From contig NZ_CP183948.1 in the NCBI RefSeq assembly GCF_052056485.1, positions 2,604,001 through 2,668,000 on the forward strand: DNA of 64,000 nt, given 5' to 3'. A model generated the notes under the pieces. That model did not search any database, was not told the origin of the DNA, and saw nothing but the letters and a program-made list of their open reading frames with translations. This DNA comes from Paenibacillus_AQ nitricinens. Lineage in GTDB: Bacteria > Bacillota > Bacilli > Paenibacillales > Paenibacillaceae. Below, one piece after another: positions 37,096 through 45,161 of this stretch. The number at the start of each line of letters is the position of its first letter. Positions within the stretch are counted from its first letter, which is position 1. The position numbers and the translations under genes are program-made.

Positions 37096-38310
37096 TTACG
37101 CTACTTTCTCTTTACGTTCTGCTATATAACAAGCAATCCCAAGTACCAGACCGAGTCCTACCAGAACGGCACCGACCCATGGCAGCGAAGTAATCGCAAG
37201 ATGAGAAATGACCCATCCACCGATGAAGGCACCCGTTGCATTCCCTAGATTCCCTGCGGAGTGGCTAGTCGTTGAAGCGAGTGCGGGAGCGGCCTGAGCC
37301 AGACTCATGATCCGTATTTGTAGTCCTGGCATAACCGCAAAGGACACCAAACCCCAGAAGAAGATTGTAATGACCGCAGCAATTGGACTGTGCATTGTAA
37401 AGGAAAATATCGTAAGAATGACACTAACTGCAAAATAAAGTCCCACGATAGAAGGCATCAGCTTCCAATCCGCTAGCTTCCCACCAACGATATTTCCGAT
37501 GGTTACACCACAGCCAAAGAGGACTAGAATCCATGTCACGCTATGCTCGGCAAATCCGGTCACCTGCTGAAGCAGGGGCGCAATATAAGTGAACACCGTG
37601 AACAAGCTGGCGTTACCAAGCGCACCGATCAGTAAGAATAGAAGCAATTTAGGATTAGCTAGCGCAGAAATTTGCTGGATTACACTAGCAGGTTTGTCTT
37701 GTTTAAGCTTTGGAATGAAAATAAGAATGCCGATTAGTGCAACGACTCCCATGACTGCTATCGCAGCAAATGAGGCGCGCCAGCCCATGCTTTGTCCAAT
37801 AAATGTTCCTAAAGGAACGCCAACAATATTGGCTATCGTTAAACCCGCCATCATAATAGATACGGCTCCGGCCCTCCTATTGGGCTTGACCAGATTAGAA
37901 GCGATCACTGCGCCCACGCCAAAGAAAGTTCCGTGTGTTAAAGCTGTGATGATACGAGCTATCATAAGAACGGCATAGTTTGGAGCAAATACTGAGATTC
38001 CGTTACCTAGAATAAATAATACCATGAGCAGGCATAACAGTTTCTTTTGCGGAATTCGTTGTGTAAGGATGGTTAGGATAGGAGCGCCGACGGCTACCCC
38101 AAGGGCATACATCGTAATGAGCTGGCCTGCCGTTGAAATACTAACCTGTAAATCCTTGGCTACATTTGGTAAAATACCCATGATGACAAATTCAGTCATT
38201 CCAATGGCAAAAGCGCCTACCGTAAGCGAAAGAATAGAGATGGGGAAAGGTTCTTTGCGTGTTTTTTTCACACGGGCTGGTTCCTTGTTGAGGCTTGGAA
38301 TTGCGTTCAT
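37096..38310 (-). CDS. MFS transporter, DHA1 (AraJ/YdhP-like) exporter
   Basis: About 404 residues with twelve hydrophobic segments. The first membrane helix carries Phe-Ala-Ile-Gly-Met-Thr-Glu-Phe-Val-Ile-Met-Gly, typical of the AraJ/PucC-like drug:H+ antiporter group, and the motif A-like loop appears as Arg-Ile-Pro-Gln-Lys-Lys. ATG 38310 was used; an in-frame TTG at 38325 directly abuts an AAAGG, so the true start is uncertain. Probably exports sugars or drugs. Divergent from the effector-binding-domain gene, with an inverted repeat between them. Confidence 0.85.
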   Translation of the reverse strand: MNAIPSLNKEPARVKKTRKEPFPISILSLTVGAFAIGMTEFVIMGILPNVAKDLQVSISTAGQLITMYALGVAVGAPILTILTQRIPQKKLLCLLMVLFILGNGISVFAPNYAVLMIARIITALTHGTFFGVGAVIASNLVKPNRRAGAVSIMMAGLTIANIVGVPLGTFIGQSMGWRASFAAIAVMGVVALIGILIFIPKLKQDKPASVIQQISALANPKLLLFLLIGALGNASLFTVFTYIAPLLQQVTGFAEHSVTWILVLFGCGVTIGNIVGGKLADWKLMPSIVGLYFAVSVILTIFSFTMHSPIAAVITIFFWGLVSFAVMPGLQIRIMSLAQAAPALASTTSHSAGNLGNATGAFIGGWVISHLAITSLPWVGAVLVGLGLVLGIACYIAERKEKVA

Positions 38311-38407
38311 GGTGCCGATGTTCAACCTTTCTTCTGTCTGTAATGAAGCTCCACCCTTATTGAGATGATAGATCCGACATGTAGTACTGCTTTATATTAT
38401 TTAGTTT

Positions 38408-38443
38408 TCTGAAATTATTTTCAAGAGAAATATTTATTTCAGA
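38408..38443. promoter_or_regulatory. Inverted repeat in divergent MFS / effector-domain promoter region
   Basis: TCTGAAAT at 38408 and ATTTCAGA ending at 38443 form eight-base arms; the space between contains further TTTC/GAAA half-sites. It lies about 100 bases before the MFS start and 40 before the other gene, a likely repressor site. Confidence 0.45.
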
Positions 38444-38483
38444 TATTTTCATTTTAAGTAATCATAGAAGGGATGAATTATTC

Positions 38484-38768
38484 ATGATGGATGAAGGTGT
38501 AGTTCAAGTGCTCGAATTACCGGAGATGAAGCTAATAGGCTTGAGTATTACTTCTTCTTTTGTAGGACACGAGACGGAAAGAGTAGAAGCGATGAAGCGA
38601 GAGCAGTATGTTTATGTAAAATCCAAAGGTGATCCCTATGAGGTTCTTCATAGTTATGTAAGGGAAAACGATTTGCAAAGTAATGATCGTGCACTGGCGA
38701 TTGAAGTTTATCAGTTTGCTAATCCTACATGGCCTGATGAGGTTGATGTGTACATTCCATTGCGATGA
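38484..38768 (+). CDS. Short GyrI/effector-binding-domain-like protein
   Basis: A 94-residue protein, ATG 38484 with AAGGGATG upstream. The start (Glu-Met-Lys-Leu-Ile-Gly-Leu) and the end (Trp-Pro-Asp-Glu-Val-Asp-Val-Tyr-Ile-Pro-Leu) match the edges of the AraC effector-binding (GyrI-like) fold, but it is about 50 residues shorter than the usual domain. It has no DNA-binding part. It may bind a small molecule or be a trimmed remnant that is still translated. Its stop overlaps the next gene's start as ATGA, so both are one translation unit. Confidence 0.65.
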   Translation: MMDEGVVQVLELPEMKLIGLSITSSFVGHETERVEAMKREQYVYVKSKGDPYEVLHSYVRENDLQSNDRALAIEVYQFANPTWPDEVDVYIPLR

Positions 38769-39727
38769 GAAATAATTATAAGCAAGCAGCTTTAATGGCG
38801 CTCCAGCACTTTGACCTCGATTGGACACAGATTCGTTTCAACCAACGATCGGACACTTGCACTTTTGTAATAGAGACCAATAAAGAGGGGACTTTTTTGC
38901 TGCGTCTTCACTCGGGGAGATCTAAAGAGGAAATTAACTCTGAAATCGCTTGGCTGGAGCTTTTGACGAGCAAAATGGATGTCCCCCTGCCGAAAGGGGT
39001 TCATGATCGAACAGGTTCTGTTACGTTCAAAGTGGAGCAAGGTAATGGGGATGGTATATATGCATCGTTAATGCGCTGGGTTGAAGGTGAATATGCGAAC
39101 GAAAGACTTACCGAAGAACAAATTTACAAAGAAGGCGTTTTATTAGCCGAGTTACATAAAGCGGCACAGGAGCTTGAGTTACCTCCAGGTTTTAATCGTC
39201 CCGTGTGGGATGAACATAGCTTTAGAAAAGCAATGCTCCGATTCAAGCTGCACTACCATAGTTTTCTTTCGGATGATGAGTTCGTTCTGTATCAGTCTGC
39301 GGCTGAGAAATTATACGGCTGGTTAAGCAAGCAGCACAAAAATAAGAACAGAAGGACATATGGGGTTATCCATGGTGATTTACATCAAGGGAACATCATA
39401 TTTAAAGAGGGTGAACCTCGACCGATTGATTTCGGAAGATGTGGCTGGGGATATTATCTTTATGATGTGGCACATACCATTCTAGGGCTGTATCCTTTAC
39501 AAAGAGAACTGGTCATTAAGGGTTACGAAAGTGTGGCCAAGCTTGATGGGGAGTGGTTTCAGACTTTAGAGAATTTTATGGTCATGGTTATGATCGAAAA
39601 TTATTGCCATCACGCACCCGACCCTAGAGAAACCGAGGGACTGAAAGCAGAACAGCCTTATGCGCAAGCGATTCTAACGAATTATCTTAGGGGAGCTTCC
39701 TTCCTTTTTAACACCATTGAGATTTAG
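38765..39727 (+). CDS. Aminoglycoside-phosphotransferase-fold kinase
   Basis: A 320-residue APH/choline-kinase-like enzyme, coupled to the previous gene by a four-base overlap. The Brenner motif is His-Gly-Asp-Leu-His-Gln-Gly-Asn with the catalytic Asp205, and the metal-binding Asp222 is in Pro-Ile-Asp-Phe-Gly. The ATP-binding N lobe is present. The family phosphorylates small alcohols, sugars or antibiotics; genomic members rarely give resistance. The substrate is unknown. A hairpin follows. Confidence 0.85.
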   Translation: MRNNYKQAALMALQHFDLDWTQIRFNQRSDTCTFVIETNKEGTFLLRLHSGRSKEEINSEIAWLELLTSKMDVPLPKGVHDRTGSVTFKVEQGNGDGIYASLMRWVEGEYANERLTEEQIYKEGVLLAELHKAAQELELPPGFNRPVWDEHSFRKAMLRFKLHYHSFLSDDEFVLYQSAAEKLYGWLSKQHKNKNRRTYGVIHGDLHQGNIIFKEGEPRPIDFGRCGWGYYLYDVAHTILGLYPLQRELVIKGYESVAKLDGEWFQTLENFMVMVMIENYCHHAPDPRETEGLKAEQPYAQAILTNYLRGASFLFNTIEI

Positions 39728-39741
39728 CGTATAAAAATAGG

Positions 39742-39780
39742 GCCTCATTGGGGAATTTATTAAAAGTTCCCTAAGGAGGC
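39742..39780 (+). promoter_or_regulatory. Hairpin that includes the ribosome site of the DUF3888 gene
   Basis: GCCTC (39742) pairs with GAGGC (39776) and GGGGAA with TTCCC inside. The 3' arm contains AAGGAGG (39773-39779), the ribosome site for the ATG at 39788. The T-run is short, so it may be a translation switch or a weak terminator. Confidence 0.45.
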
Positions 39781-39787
39781 TGTTTTG

Positions 39788-40273
39788 ATGAAAAAAAACT
39801 GGATTGCTCCTCTTCTTATCGCAGTGATCTTCTTGCTGGGGCAACAACCTTGCTCCGCTAATAGGTTTGTTCAACCGCCAGCCGAGGCTCCGTCCAGATC
39901 TGATTCGGAACCGAAGCTTACAGATCAGGATTCCCGCGAGCTCATGTATAAAGACACAATGATGCTCTTTCTTTTACCTTATATTGAGAAAAAAATCGCT
40001 GAGATTTATGCGCCACTTCTAACGATAACTCCGACTGTCTATCCTTATTTAGTGGACGTTACTGATATGAAGCGAGTGAATGGATTTCGTGGATTTGATT
40101 TCTTAGTTACACTTAACATACATCCTACAGTGGGGCCGCATCTCTCCGTTGGAGAGGATACTATGACCTTTAGAATCACTTCTGGTCCAAAGGTGAAGTT
40201 AGAATCATTCAAGCATTTGAGAGATCCGCGAAAGTCAGACCTTACCCCAAATTATCAGAATATCTTGAGGTAG
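39788..40273 (+). CDS. DUF3888-type exported protein
   Basis: A 161-residue protein from ATG 39788, eight bases after AAGGAGG. The signal peptide (about 1-24) ends Cys-Ser-Ala. The mature part has a helix with Asp-Thr-Met-Met-Leu-Phe-Leu-Leu-Pro-Tyr-Ile and a beta-rich C-terminal half with Phe-Asp-Phe-Leu-Val-Thr-Leu-Asn, matching the DUF3888 pattern found in Bacillales. No function is known. A weak terminator follows the stop codon. Confidence 0.75.
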   Translation: MKKNWIAPLLIAVIFLLGQQPCSANRFVQPPAEAPSRSDSEPKLTDQDSRELMYKDTMMLFLLPYIEKKIAEIYAPLLTITPTVYPYLVDVTDMKRVNGFRGFDFLVTLNIHPTVGPHLSVGEDTMTFRITSGPKVKLESFKHLRDPRKSDLTPNYQNILR

Positions 40274-40324
40274 TGCGGTAATTAACTCTTACAGTCACAA
40301 TTTCGAACGCTTACCCAGCTAACC

Positions 40325-40352
40325 ACACTCCGATCTATGGGGTGTTTTTTTG
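40325..40352 (+). terminator. Terminator after DUF3888 gene
   Basis: ACACTCC pairs with GGGGTGT (one G-T pair), followed by a T-run. Confidence 0.7.
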
Positions 40353-40449
40353 TTTCTAGAGCGGTGGTGGATTATTGCCATGTATGGTATTATGAAAATA
40401 GTAGTTATATTGATTTTAGTTACTAAAATCAAAATGTGAGGTGTAAGGA

Positions 40450-40785
40450 TTGAGTGATCATAAATTCGAAGACGAACACAGCGATGAAATTTTAAGTGAA
40501 TTCAATTCTAAAATCACAAGCGATATCACAAGTAGCTCTAAGGATAAAGTTAAGGTAGGCTTAGCTACTAAAGACGGGCAGTTAGGGTTTCTTTTTACAA
40601 GGGGAGGTCTTCGGGAAGGGGCTGGCAGAAAAAGCACCGGTATAACTAAAAAGGTCTCTTTGACGCTTCCAGAAAACATTTGGCAGGAGATTGAGCAGGC
40701 TTGTGAGGAACAGAACGTATCTCGCTCACAGGTATTTCGGAACATTATTGAGGCGCATTTTGCAAAGGAATCTAAGGAGAGTTAG
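40450..40785 (+). CDS. Ribbon-helix-helix (CopG-like) DNA-binding protein
   Basis: A 111-residue protein starting at TTG 40450 behind GAGGTG. The first 55 residues are polar and probably disordered. Residues about 68-105 form an RHH fold: the strand Lys-Lys-Val-Ser-Leu-Thr-Leu-Pro, then a helix with Trp-Gln-Glu-Ile-Glu and the second helix after Ser-Arg-Ser-Gln-Val-Phe-Arg. The preceding Gly-Gly-Leu-Arg-Glu-Gly-Ala-Gly-Arg-Lys motif is typical of small phage/plasmid-type RHH proteins. Its stop codon directly abuts the GTG start of a DnaN paralog. It may autoregulate the pair; that is inference. Confidence 0.75.
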   Translation: MSDHKFEDEHSDEILSEFNSKITSDITSSSKDKVKVGLATKDGQLGFLFTRGGLREGAGRKSTGITKKVSLTLPENIWQEIEQACEEQNVSRSQVFRNIIEAHFAKESKES

Positions 40786-41934
40786 GTGAAATCTTTGCTA
40801 ATCCATGTGTCAAAAGATTCTTTCAGCACTGCACTACAAGCAGTCTTAAAAGCTATATCCGCGAATAGTTCCTCCCGTGTTCTTACCGGAATACATATTC
40901 AGGCGCAAGCGGAGGGTCTGACTTTAACAGCCAGCAATATAAGAATGACCATTGAATATAAGCTTCCTGTGAAGATAGATTCGATGATTGTACACAAATC
41001 AGGTGAGATCGTAGTGCCCGCACGTTATTTTTATGAGATCATCCGCAAGCTTGACCCTGGATTAATTAGCCTGGAAATCGCAGAGACATTGATTCTAAAT
41101 ATCCAATCGGGCAATACCCAGTTTCGCTTATGCGGGATGGACACTGCAGAATTTCCAAGAATCCATTACATGGATCATCCAAACATCCAAAAGATACGCA
41201 TGAAGAACACACTTTTGAAGCGAATATTTAAACATGTGGTTTTTGCGGTTTCTTCGTTGGAAACTAGACCTGTACTCACAGGTGTTTCACTTCAAATAGA
41301 TAATCACAATATTCGCGTAGTCGCCACTGATGGCATCCGCCTTGCTCAGCATGTTGTTGAAAACGTAGAAGATTACGAAGCAAGTCCTTTAAATGTCATT
41401 ATACCGGGCAGCACTATTCAGGATCTTTTAAAAATGATAAACGATAATGAGGGCAGCAGCACCCAAATCGAGATAGGTCAGAAACAAATCAGATTTATTT
41501 CTGATGGCTTGAGGGTTCAGTCTGCGCTATTAGAGGGCACATATCCCTTTGTCGATCATTTAATTCCGCAGGTGTACCTCTCCGAAGTGATTGTTAATAC
41601 AGAGCGATTGTTGCTTGTCGTTGAACGTATTGCTATATTGGCTGGTGAAAGTGTAACGCTCGGTGTACTTCCCTCCGGTATACTTCATTTAATATCCTGG
41701 ACCGCCGACGTAGGTGAGGCAAAAGAGGAGATTCCATTGGAGTATCTAGAAGGTGAATATTTTCGAGCAGCTTTTAACGGGAAATATTTCAGAGACATCC
41801 TTCGGGTGATTGATAGTGAGACGCTTATCATAAGGTTTGCTGGAAAAGAAAGACCACTGGTGATACAGCCTGTAGACATGACTTCATCCACACTTTTTTT
41901 AATTACACCAATGAGGACGCAGGATGGAGGATAG
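40786..41934 (+). CDS. Second DNA polymerase III sliding clamp (DnaN paralog)
   Basis: A 382-residue protein starting at GTG 40786, immediately after the preceding stop, with AAGGAGAG inside the upstream gene. Three clamp domains can be followed: about 1-125, 130-250 and 255-380. Landmarks are Pro-Ala-Arg-Tyr-Phe near residue 78, Phe-Ala-Val-Ser-Ser-Leu-Glu-Thr-Arg-Pro-Val-Leu-Thr-Gly-Val near 165, and the C-terminal Pro-Met-Arg that closes the partner-binding pocket. It is not next to dnaA, so it is unlikely to be the replicative clamp. Clamp paralogs occur in some Bacilli; here its coupling to an RHH protein is unusual. Confidence 0.88.
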   Translation: MKSLLIHVSKDSFSTALQAVLKAISANSSSRVLTGIHIQAQAEGLTLTASNIRMTIEYKLPVKIDSMIVHKSGEIVVPARYFYEIIRKLDPGLISLEIAETLILNIQSGNTQFRLCGMDTAEFPRIHYMDHPNIQKIRMKNTLLKRIFKHVVFAVSSLETRPVLTGVSLQIDNHNIRVVATDGIRLAQHVVENVEDYEASPLNVIIPGSTIQDLLKMINDNEGSSTQIEIGQKQIRFISDGLRVQSALLEGTYPFVDHLIPQVYLSEVIVNTERLLLVVERIAILAGESVTLGVLPSGILHLISWTADVGEAKEEIPLEYLEGEYFRAAFNGKYFRDILRVIDSETLIIRFAGKERPLVIQPVDMTSSTLFLITPMRTQDGG

Positions 41935-42004
41935 TCATATGAGCTTGCTAAGAAGAGTTCTTTTCGTTGAAAAATATTATATTAATTACTTGGAGGGATG
42001 ATCT

Positions 42005-42625
42005 GTGAATCTGTTTCAGATGGGATCAAAGCCGCTTGGGACCGAAAGAATCACGACATTTTTAGAGGGTAATTATGTGAGTATCGGATATCCCGGAATA
42101 GGGGATTTGGAGAACATCAGTAAAGTGGAGCTCCGCGATCGGATGATTCATACATACCAATACAGTGAGTTGGAGCTTACAGAACATTTACAAGCCATTC
42201 ATCTGTTCGTACATACGATGCAGGATGGTGATTATGTGCTGGTGTGTGATGGAGATTGGGTACATCTAGGTGATCTTGGCGATTATTTTTACAATGAATT
42301 ATTTGACGCGCCAGACCTCGGTACATGCCATCGACGTGGTGTAACTTGGCTGAAAAGTCTTCCTATAACCGATCTAAACGTAGAGGTAAAAGAATTTCTT
42401 AGCGATAGTGGGATAGTTAAACAGTATAAGGGGCCGATGCCTAGTACTCGTGTGGATCTGTGGATTACAGGTTCTTCTGATTCAGAGCAAGCGGTGATTA
42501 ATCGAGTGCATGTGGATGAAGAGACATTATCAATGGCGCTCGATATTTTGAAGGAAGCTCTTGTTAGTGAGAGCGCCGAACGACGGGAACGAGCAGCGAT
42601 TGCAATTCTTCAGTATGCTAAGTAG
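42005..42625 (+). CDS. Hypothetical protein
   Basis: A 206-residue cytoplasmic protein from GTG 42005 behind GGAGGG. I do not recognise the family. The N-terminal half has a Leu-Glu-Gly-Asn-Tyr-Val-Ser-Ile-Gly-Tyr-Pro-Gly segment, and a mid-region with Gly-Asp-Tyr-Val-Leu-Val-Cys-Asp-Gly-Asp, reminiscent of small barrel domains that gate nuclease or signalling proteins. The C-terminal part is helical. It follows the clamp gene by 70 bases without a clear terminator and could belong to the same transcript. Confidence 0.65.
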   Translation: MNLFQMGSKPLGTERITTFLEGNYVSIGYPGIGDLENISKVELRDRMIHTYQYSELELTEHLQAIHLFVHTMQDGDYVLVCDGDWVHLGDLGDYFYNELFDAPDLGTCHRRGVTWLKSLPITDLNVEVKEFLSDSGIVKQYKGPMPSTRVDLWITGSSDSEQAVINRVHVDEETLSMALDILKEALVSESAERRERAAIAILQYAK

Positions 42626-42660
42626 TGGAGAAGAGGTTTAAGCTCCTCATCCTTAGTAAA

Positions 42661-42706
42661 AAAAGCGTTCCGTCCGAACTTCAATATCGGATGAAACGCT
42701 TTTGTT
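42661..42706. terminator. Bidirectional terminator between convergent genes
   Basis: AAAAGCGTTCCGTCCG pairs with CGGATGAAACGCTTTT (one bulge), with A- and T-runs on both sides. Confidence 0.8.
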
Positions 42707-42733
42707 ATATCTATCGATATCTTCCTGTAACCC

Positions 42734-43351
42734 TTAGATAAATTCAACGAATTCATTGACCGGCTTGCGATAGCCACGTGGTCTGATTTTATGTTTCTTG
42801 TCTTTGCCAATTGTAATCAGCATAACCGGTACCATATGATCGAGTAGATTTAAAGTGGATTGAATGGCTTCCGGATCAAAGCCGATCATCGGGCAGGTAT
42901 CCCAGCCTTTATCTTTGGCAATCAGCATAAAGTGCATGGCAGACAGGGAGGCATTTCGTATCGCTTCATCTCTTTGAAAAGCATCCTTTCCTGCGTAAGC
43001 ATTGTTAATCGTTTCAATCTCTGCATCATAATCCTCTGGGCTCATCGCCCCTAAAGCTTTAAGTCCACCGTAGATTTCTGGAGCTTTCAAATAAGCATGT
43101 TTATCTCCGAGTACTACAATTACCGCTGAGGCGGAATGTATTTTATATTGACCGTAAGCCGCCTTACGAATCTCCTCTTTTAAATTCTCATCAGAAACCA
43201 CTTTGTAATTGGTATGTTGAAGATTATAAGCCGATGGTGCCAATCTAGCGTAAGAGAACATTTCCTCTAATTCATTCTGAGGGATCTTCACCCCTTCAAC
43301 AAAATTCATAGCAGACCTACGGGATTCAATTAAATCTGTAAAAGTGCTCAT
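42734..43351 (-). CDS. Nitroreductase-family NAD(P)H oxidoreductase
   Basis: A 205-residue FMN enzyme, ATG 43351 behind GGAGGAAT. The FMN-phosphate Arg-Arg-Ser near the N-terminus (Ile-Glu-Ser-Arg-Arg-Ser), the Ala-Pro-Ser-Ala-Tyr-Asn segment, and the C-terminal Gly-Lys-Asp-Lys-Lys-His-Lys-Ile-Arg-Pro-Arg-Gly-Tyr-Arg-Lys-Pro match YdgI/YodC-type nitroreductases. It reduces nitro compounds or quinones. The promoter on the minus strand carries a palindrome of the type used by MarR/DUF24 repressors, in line with YodB control of yodC in B. subtilis. Confidence 0.88.
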   Translation of the reverse strand: MSTFTDLIESRRSAMNFVEGVKIPQNELEEMFSYARLAPSAYNLQHTNYKVVSDENLKEEIRKAAYGQYKIHSASAVIVVLGDKHAYLKAPEIYGGLKALGAMSPEDYDAEIETINNAYAGKDAFQRDEAIRNASLSAMHFMLIAKDKGWDTCPMIGFDPEAIQSTLNLLDHMVPVMLITIGKDKKHKIRPRGYRKPVNEFVEFI

Positions 43352-43415
43352 GAGTTATTCCTCCATATGTGTATGTATTTGCTTGTTAATTATAAATAGG
43401 TGATATTTATAAATG

Positions 43416-43467
43416 AACTAACTATTAGTTACTAACTAAAAATAGCACAGTTAATTATATTCGTCAA
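43416..43467 (-). promoter_or_regulatory. Promoter with overlapping palindromic operator, nitroreductase gene
   Basis: On the minus strand TTGACG (43467-43462) and TATTTT (43444-43439) are 17 bases apart, with TG just before the -10. The palindrome TTAGTTACTAACTAA occupies 43425-43439, and a second, AACTATTAGTT, 43420-43430. They overlap the expected transcription start, typical of a repressor site. Confidence 0.6.
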
Positions 43468-43612
43468 TGATTAAATTCATTTCATTTACATTCAGCTATC
43501 GAAGTACTTTGGAGTGTCGAAGAATAAATACTACGTTGTAAAATATTGGGATGTAAATTAGGATATTAGGATATGAAAAATTTAAATTGCTTTTATTAAT
43601 GAAAGGGTGGGA

Positions 43613-44455
43613 ATGTTGAACGATACTAGAGCGCAGTTGATAATAGACCTGCAAAGAATTGAAGAGAACGATTACGAGCTTAGAAGTGGGGAGCAATTAA
43701 GGGATTATGTGAAATTGATGCTTGAGTACATAGGAGATCCACAGCCGAAGCTAAGAGATGACTTGATCTATTCCACCTTCTACAAATGGATTAACGAGAA
43801 ACAATGGTTTAGTGATGCGGAGCTTCGTGAGCTGCTCCTGATTCTTCTTGATGAGCAGCATTTGTTCTATCACATTGGCAGTAAGGACGATCCGGCTGTG
43901 TTCACCAGAACATTTTCTGTACTGGTCGTTGCGCTTATTCTTCAGCGGCATAGGGAACAGGGGTTGTTAGATAGCGCTGCGTTTACAAATGTGAAGGAAT
44001 CCTTAATTAGATATTATGAGGAAGAACAGGATTTACGAGGATTTACACCTGTAGCAGGCTGGGCACACGCTGCGGCCCATGGCGCAGATGCTTTGGATGA
44101 ACTGGTACTGTGCTCAGAGAGTGATGCAACGATCCGGGAAGAGGTTCTGGCAGTCATCCAAAGGATGCTTTACAACGATCAGTACATATTTAGCGACGAA
44201 GAGGATGAACGGATCGCTACGATTGTAGCTACAATGATAGATCATCATTTACTTGCAGAGCTGTCTATAGTGGATTGGATCGGAAGTTTGGAGCAATGCG
44301 GAGGGTGGCCGCGAAGTCGTAACAAGTATGTGGCTCGTGTGAATACAAAGAATTTCCTTCGTTCACTTTATTTTAGGTTGCTTCCGAAGAAGAATCCGGA
44401 TTTGGTATCCGTTATATTGAAGGCGGAAATGAATTTGAATGAATTTACTGAATAA
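43613..44455 (+). CDS. DUF2785 domain protein
   Basis: A 280-residue helical protein. ATG 43613 follows AAAGGG by five bases; the upstream GTG 43607 lies inside that site. The motif Gly-Trp-Ala-His-Ala-Ala-Ala-His-Gly-Ala-Asp-Ala near residue 152 is characteristic of DUF2785. The family is probably helical-repeat (HEAT-like) and has no known activity. Two imperfect 15-base tandem copies lie at its stop codon. Confidence 0.8.
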   Translation: MLNDTRAQLIIDLQRIEENDYELRSGEQLRDYVKLMLEYIGDPQPKLRDDLIYSTFYKWINEKQWFSDAELRELLLILLDEQHLFYHIGSKDDPAVFTRTFSVLVVALILQRHREQGLLDSAAFTNVKESLIRYYEEEQDLRGFTPVAGWAHAAAHGADALDELVLCSESDATIREEVLAVIQRMLYNDQYIFSDEEDERIATIVATMIDHHLLAELSIVDWIGSLEQCGGWPRSRNKYVARVNTKNFLRSLYFRLLPKKNPDLVSVILKAEMNLNEFTE

Positions 44456-44480
44456 GCATTTACTCAATAAGCATTTACTC
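44451..44480 (+). repeat. 15-bp tandem duplication over stop codon of DUF2785 gene
   Basis: AATAAGCATTTACTC occurs twice head to tail (44451-44465 and 44466-44480), the first copy containing the TAA stop at 44453. Confidence 0.8.
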
Positions 44481-44540
44481 AATCAAATGTGTATAAATGA
44501 TATCAAGAATTTTAACTATCCCGTTTTAATGTAATAAAAA

Positions 44541-44620
44541 TCACAAAACTTTAGAGAAATTCAAAAACTTTGTGACATTTATAACTTGATAAGTGCTATA
44601 ATAGAAATATGGCGTCACAA
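44541..44620 (+). promoter_or_regulatory. Promoter region of yjlC-ndh with TCACAA/TTGTGA half-sites
   Basis: An extended -10 (TGC then TATAAT at 44597-44602) is clear. TCACAAA (44541), TTTGTGA (44569) and TCACAA (44615) resemble half-sites of the NADH-sensing repressor Rex (TTGTGAAW4TTCACAA), although no complete palindrome is present. In B. subtilis yjlC-ndh is Rex-controlled. Confidence 0.4.
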
Positions 44621-44678
44621 GTTATTATTTTTTTATTACTACTAAGCAGCAAAGCTTATTTGCAGAGGAGATTCGGAT

Positions 44679-45122
44679 ATGTCAGAAACAATCACTCAAA
44701 CAACCCCTGAACAAGAATCACCAAAATTAGCTGTCACTCAAGAACAAATGAATGTTTTGGAGCAGCTATTGAAACCTGAAGTTCAGGAATCGTTAACGGT
44801 TCTAGTGGAACAGTTGCCAAAATTAACAGAGCTTGCCGGCGTGCTCACAAAGTCATATGACTTTGTTCAAACTGTCGCTGCGGATGAAGTCTTGAAAAGT
44901 GATACGGTAAGTGCAATTAAAGAACTTGCTGAACCTGTGGTGCATTCGGCGAAGAATATGGCAGCTACAGTGATCGAAGCGCAAGATCGTGCGAATGAAA
45001 GCAAAGAAGTGATCGGTGTATTTGGTCTAATGAAGATGCTTAAAGATCCACAAGCACAGAAGCTTTTCCGTTTTGTAAATGCTTATCTTCAAGTCGCCGG
45101 CGAACGCAGTCAGCAGAAATAA
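44679..45122 (+). CDS. yjlC: DUF1641 protein, YjlC-like
   Basis: A 147-residue protein, ATG 44679 behind AGAGGAGAT. It consists of a polar N-terminus and an alpha-helical DUF1641 region with Glu-Gln-Leu-Pro-Lys-Leu-Thr-Glu-Leu near residue 50 and the end segment Leu-Lys-Asp-Pro-Gln-Ala-Gln-Lys. In B. subtilis the yjlC gene precedes ndh (yjlD), and the same order is seen here with a 39-base gap. The protein is probably an accessory of the NADH dehydrogenase; its role is not known. Confidence 0.82.
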   Translation: MSETITQTTPEQESPKLAVTQEQMNVLEQLLKPEVQESLTVLVEQLPKLTELAGVLTKSYDFVQTVAADEVLKSDTVSAIKELAEPVVHSAKNMAATVIEAQDRANESKEVIGVFGLMKMLKDPQAQKLFRFVNAYLQVAGERSQQK

Positions 45123-45161
45123 TATTTTTTATATCTCATTCGTAAGGACGGAGGAAACATC

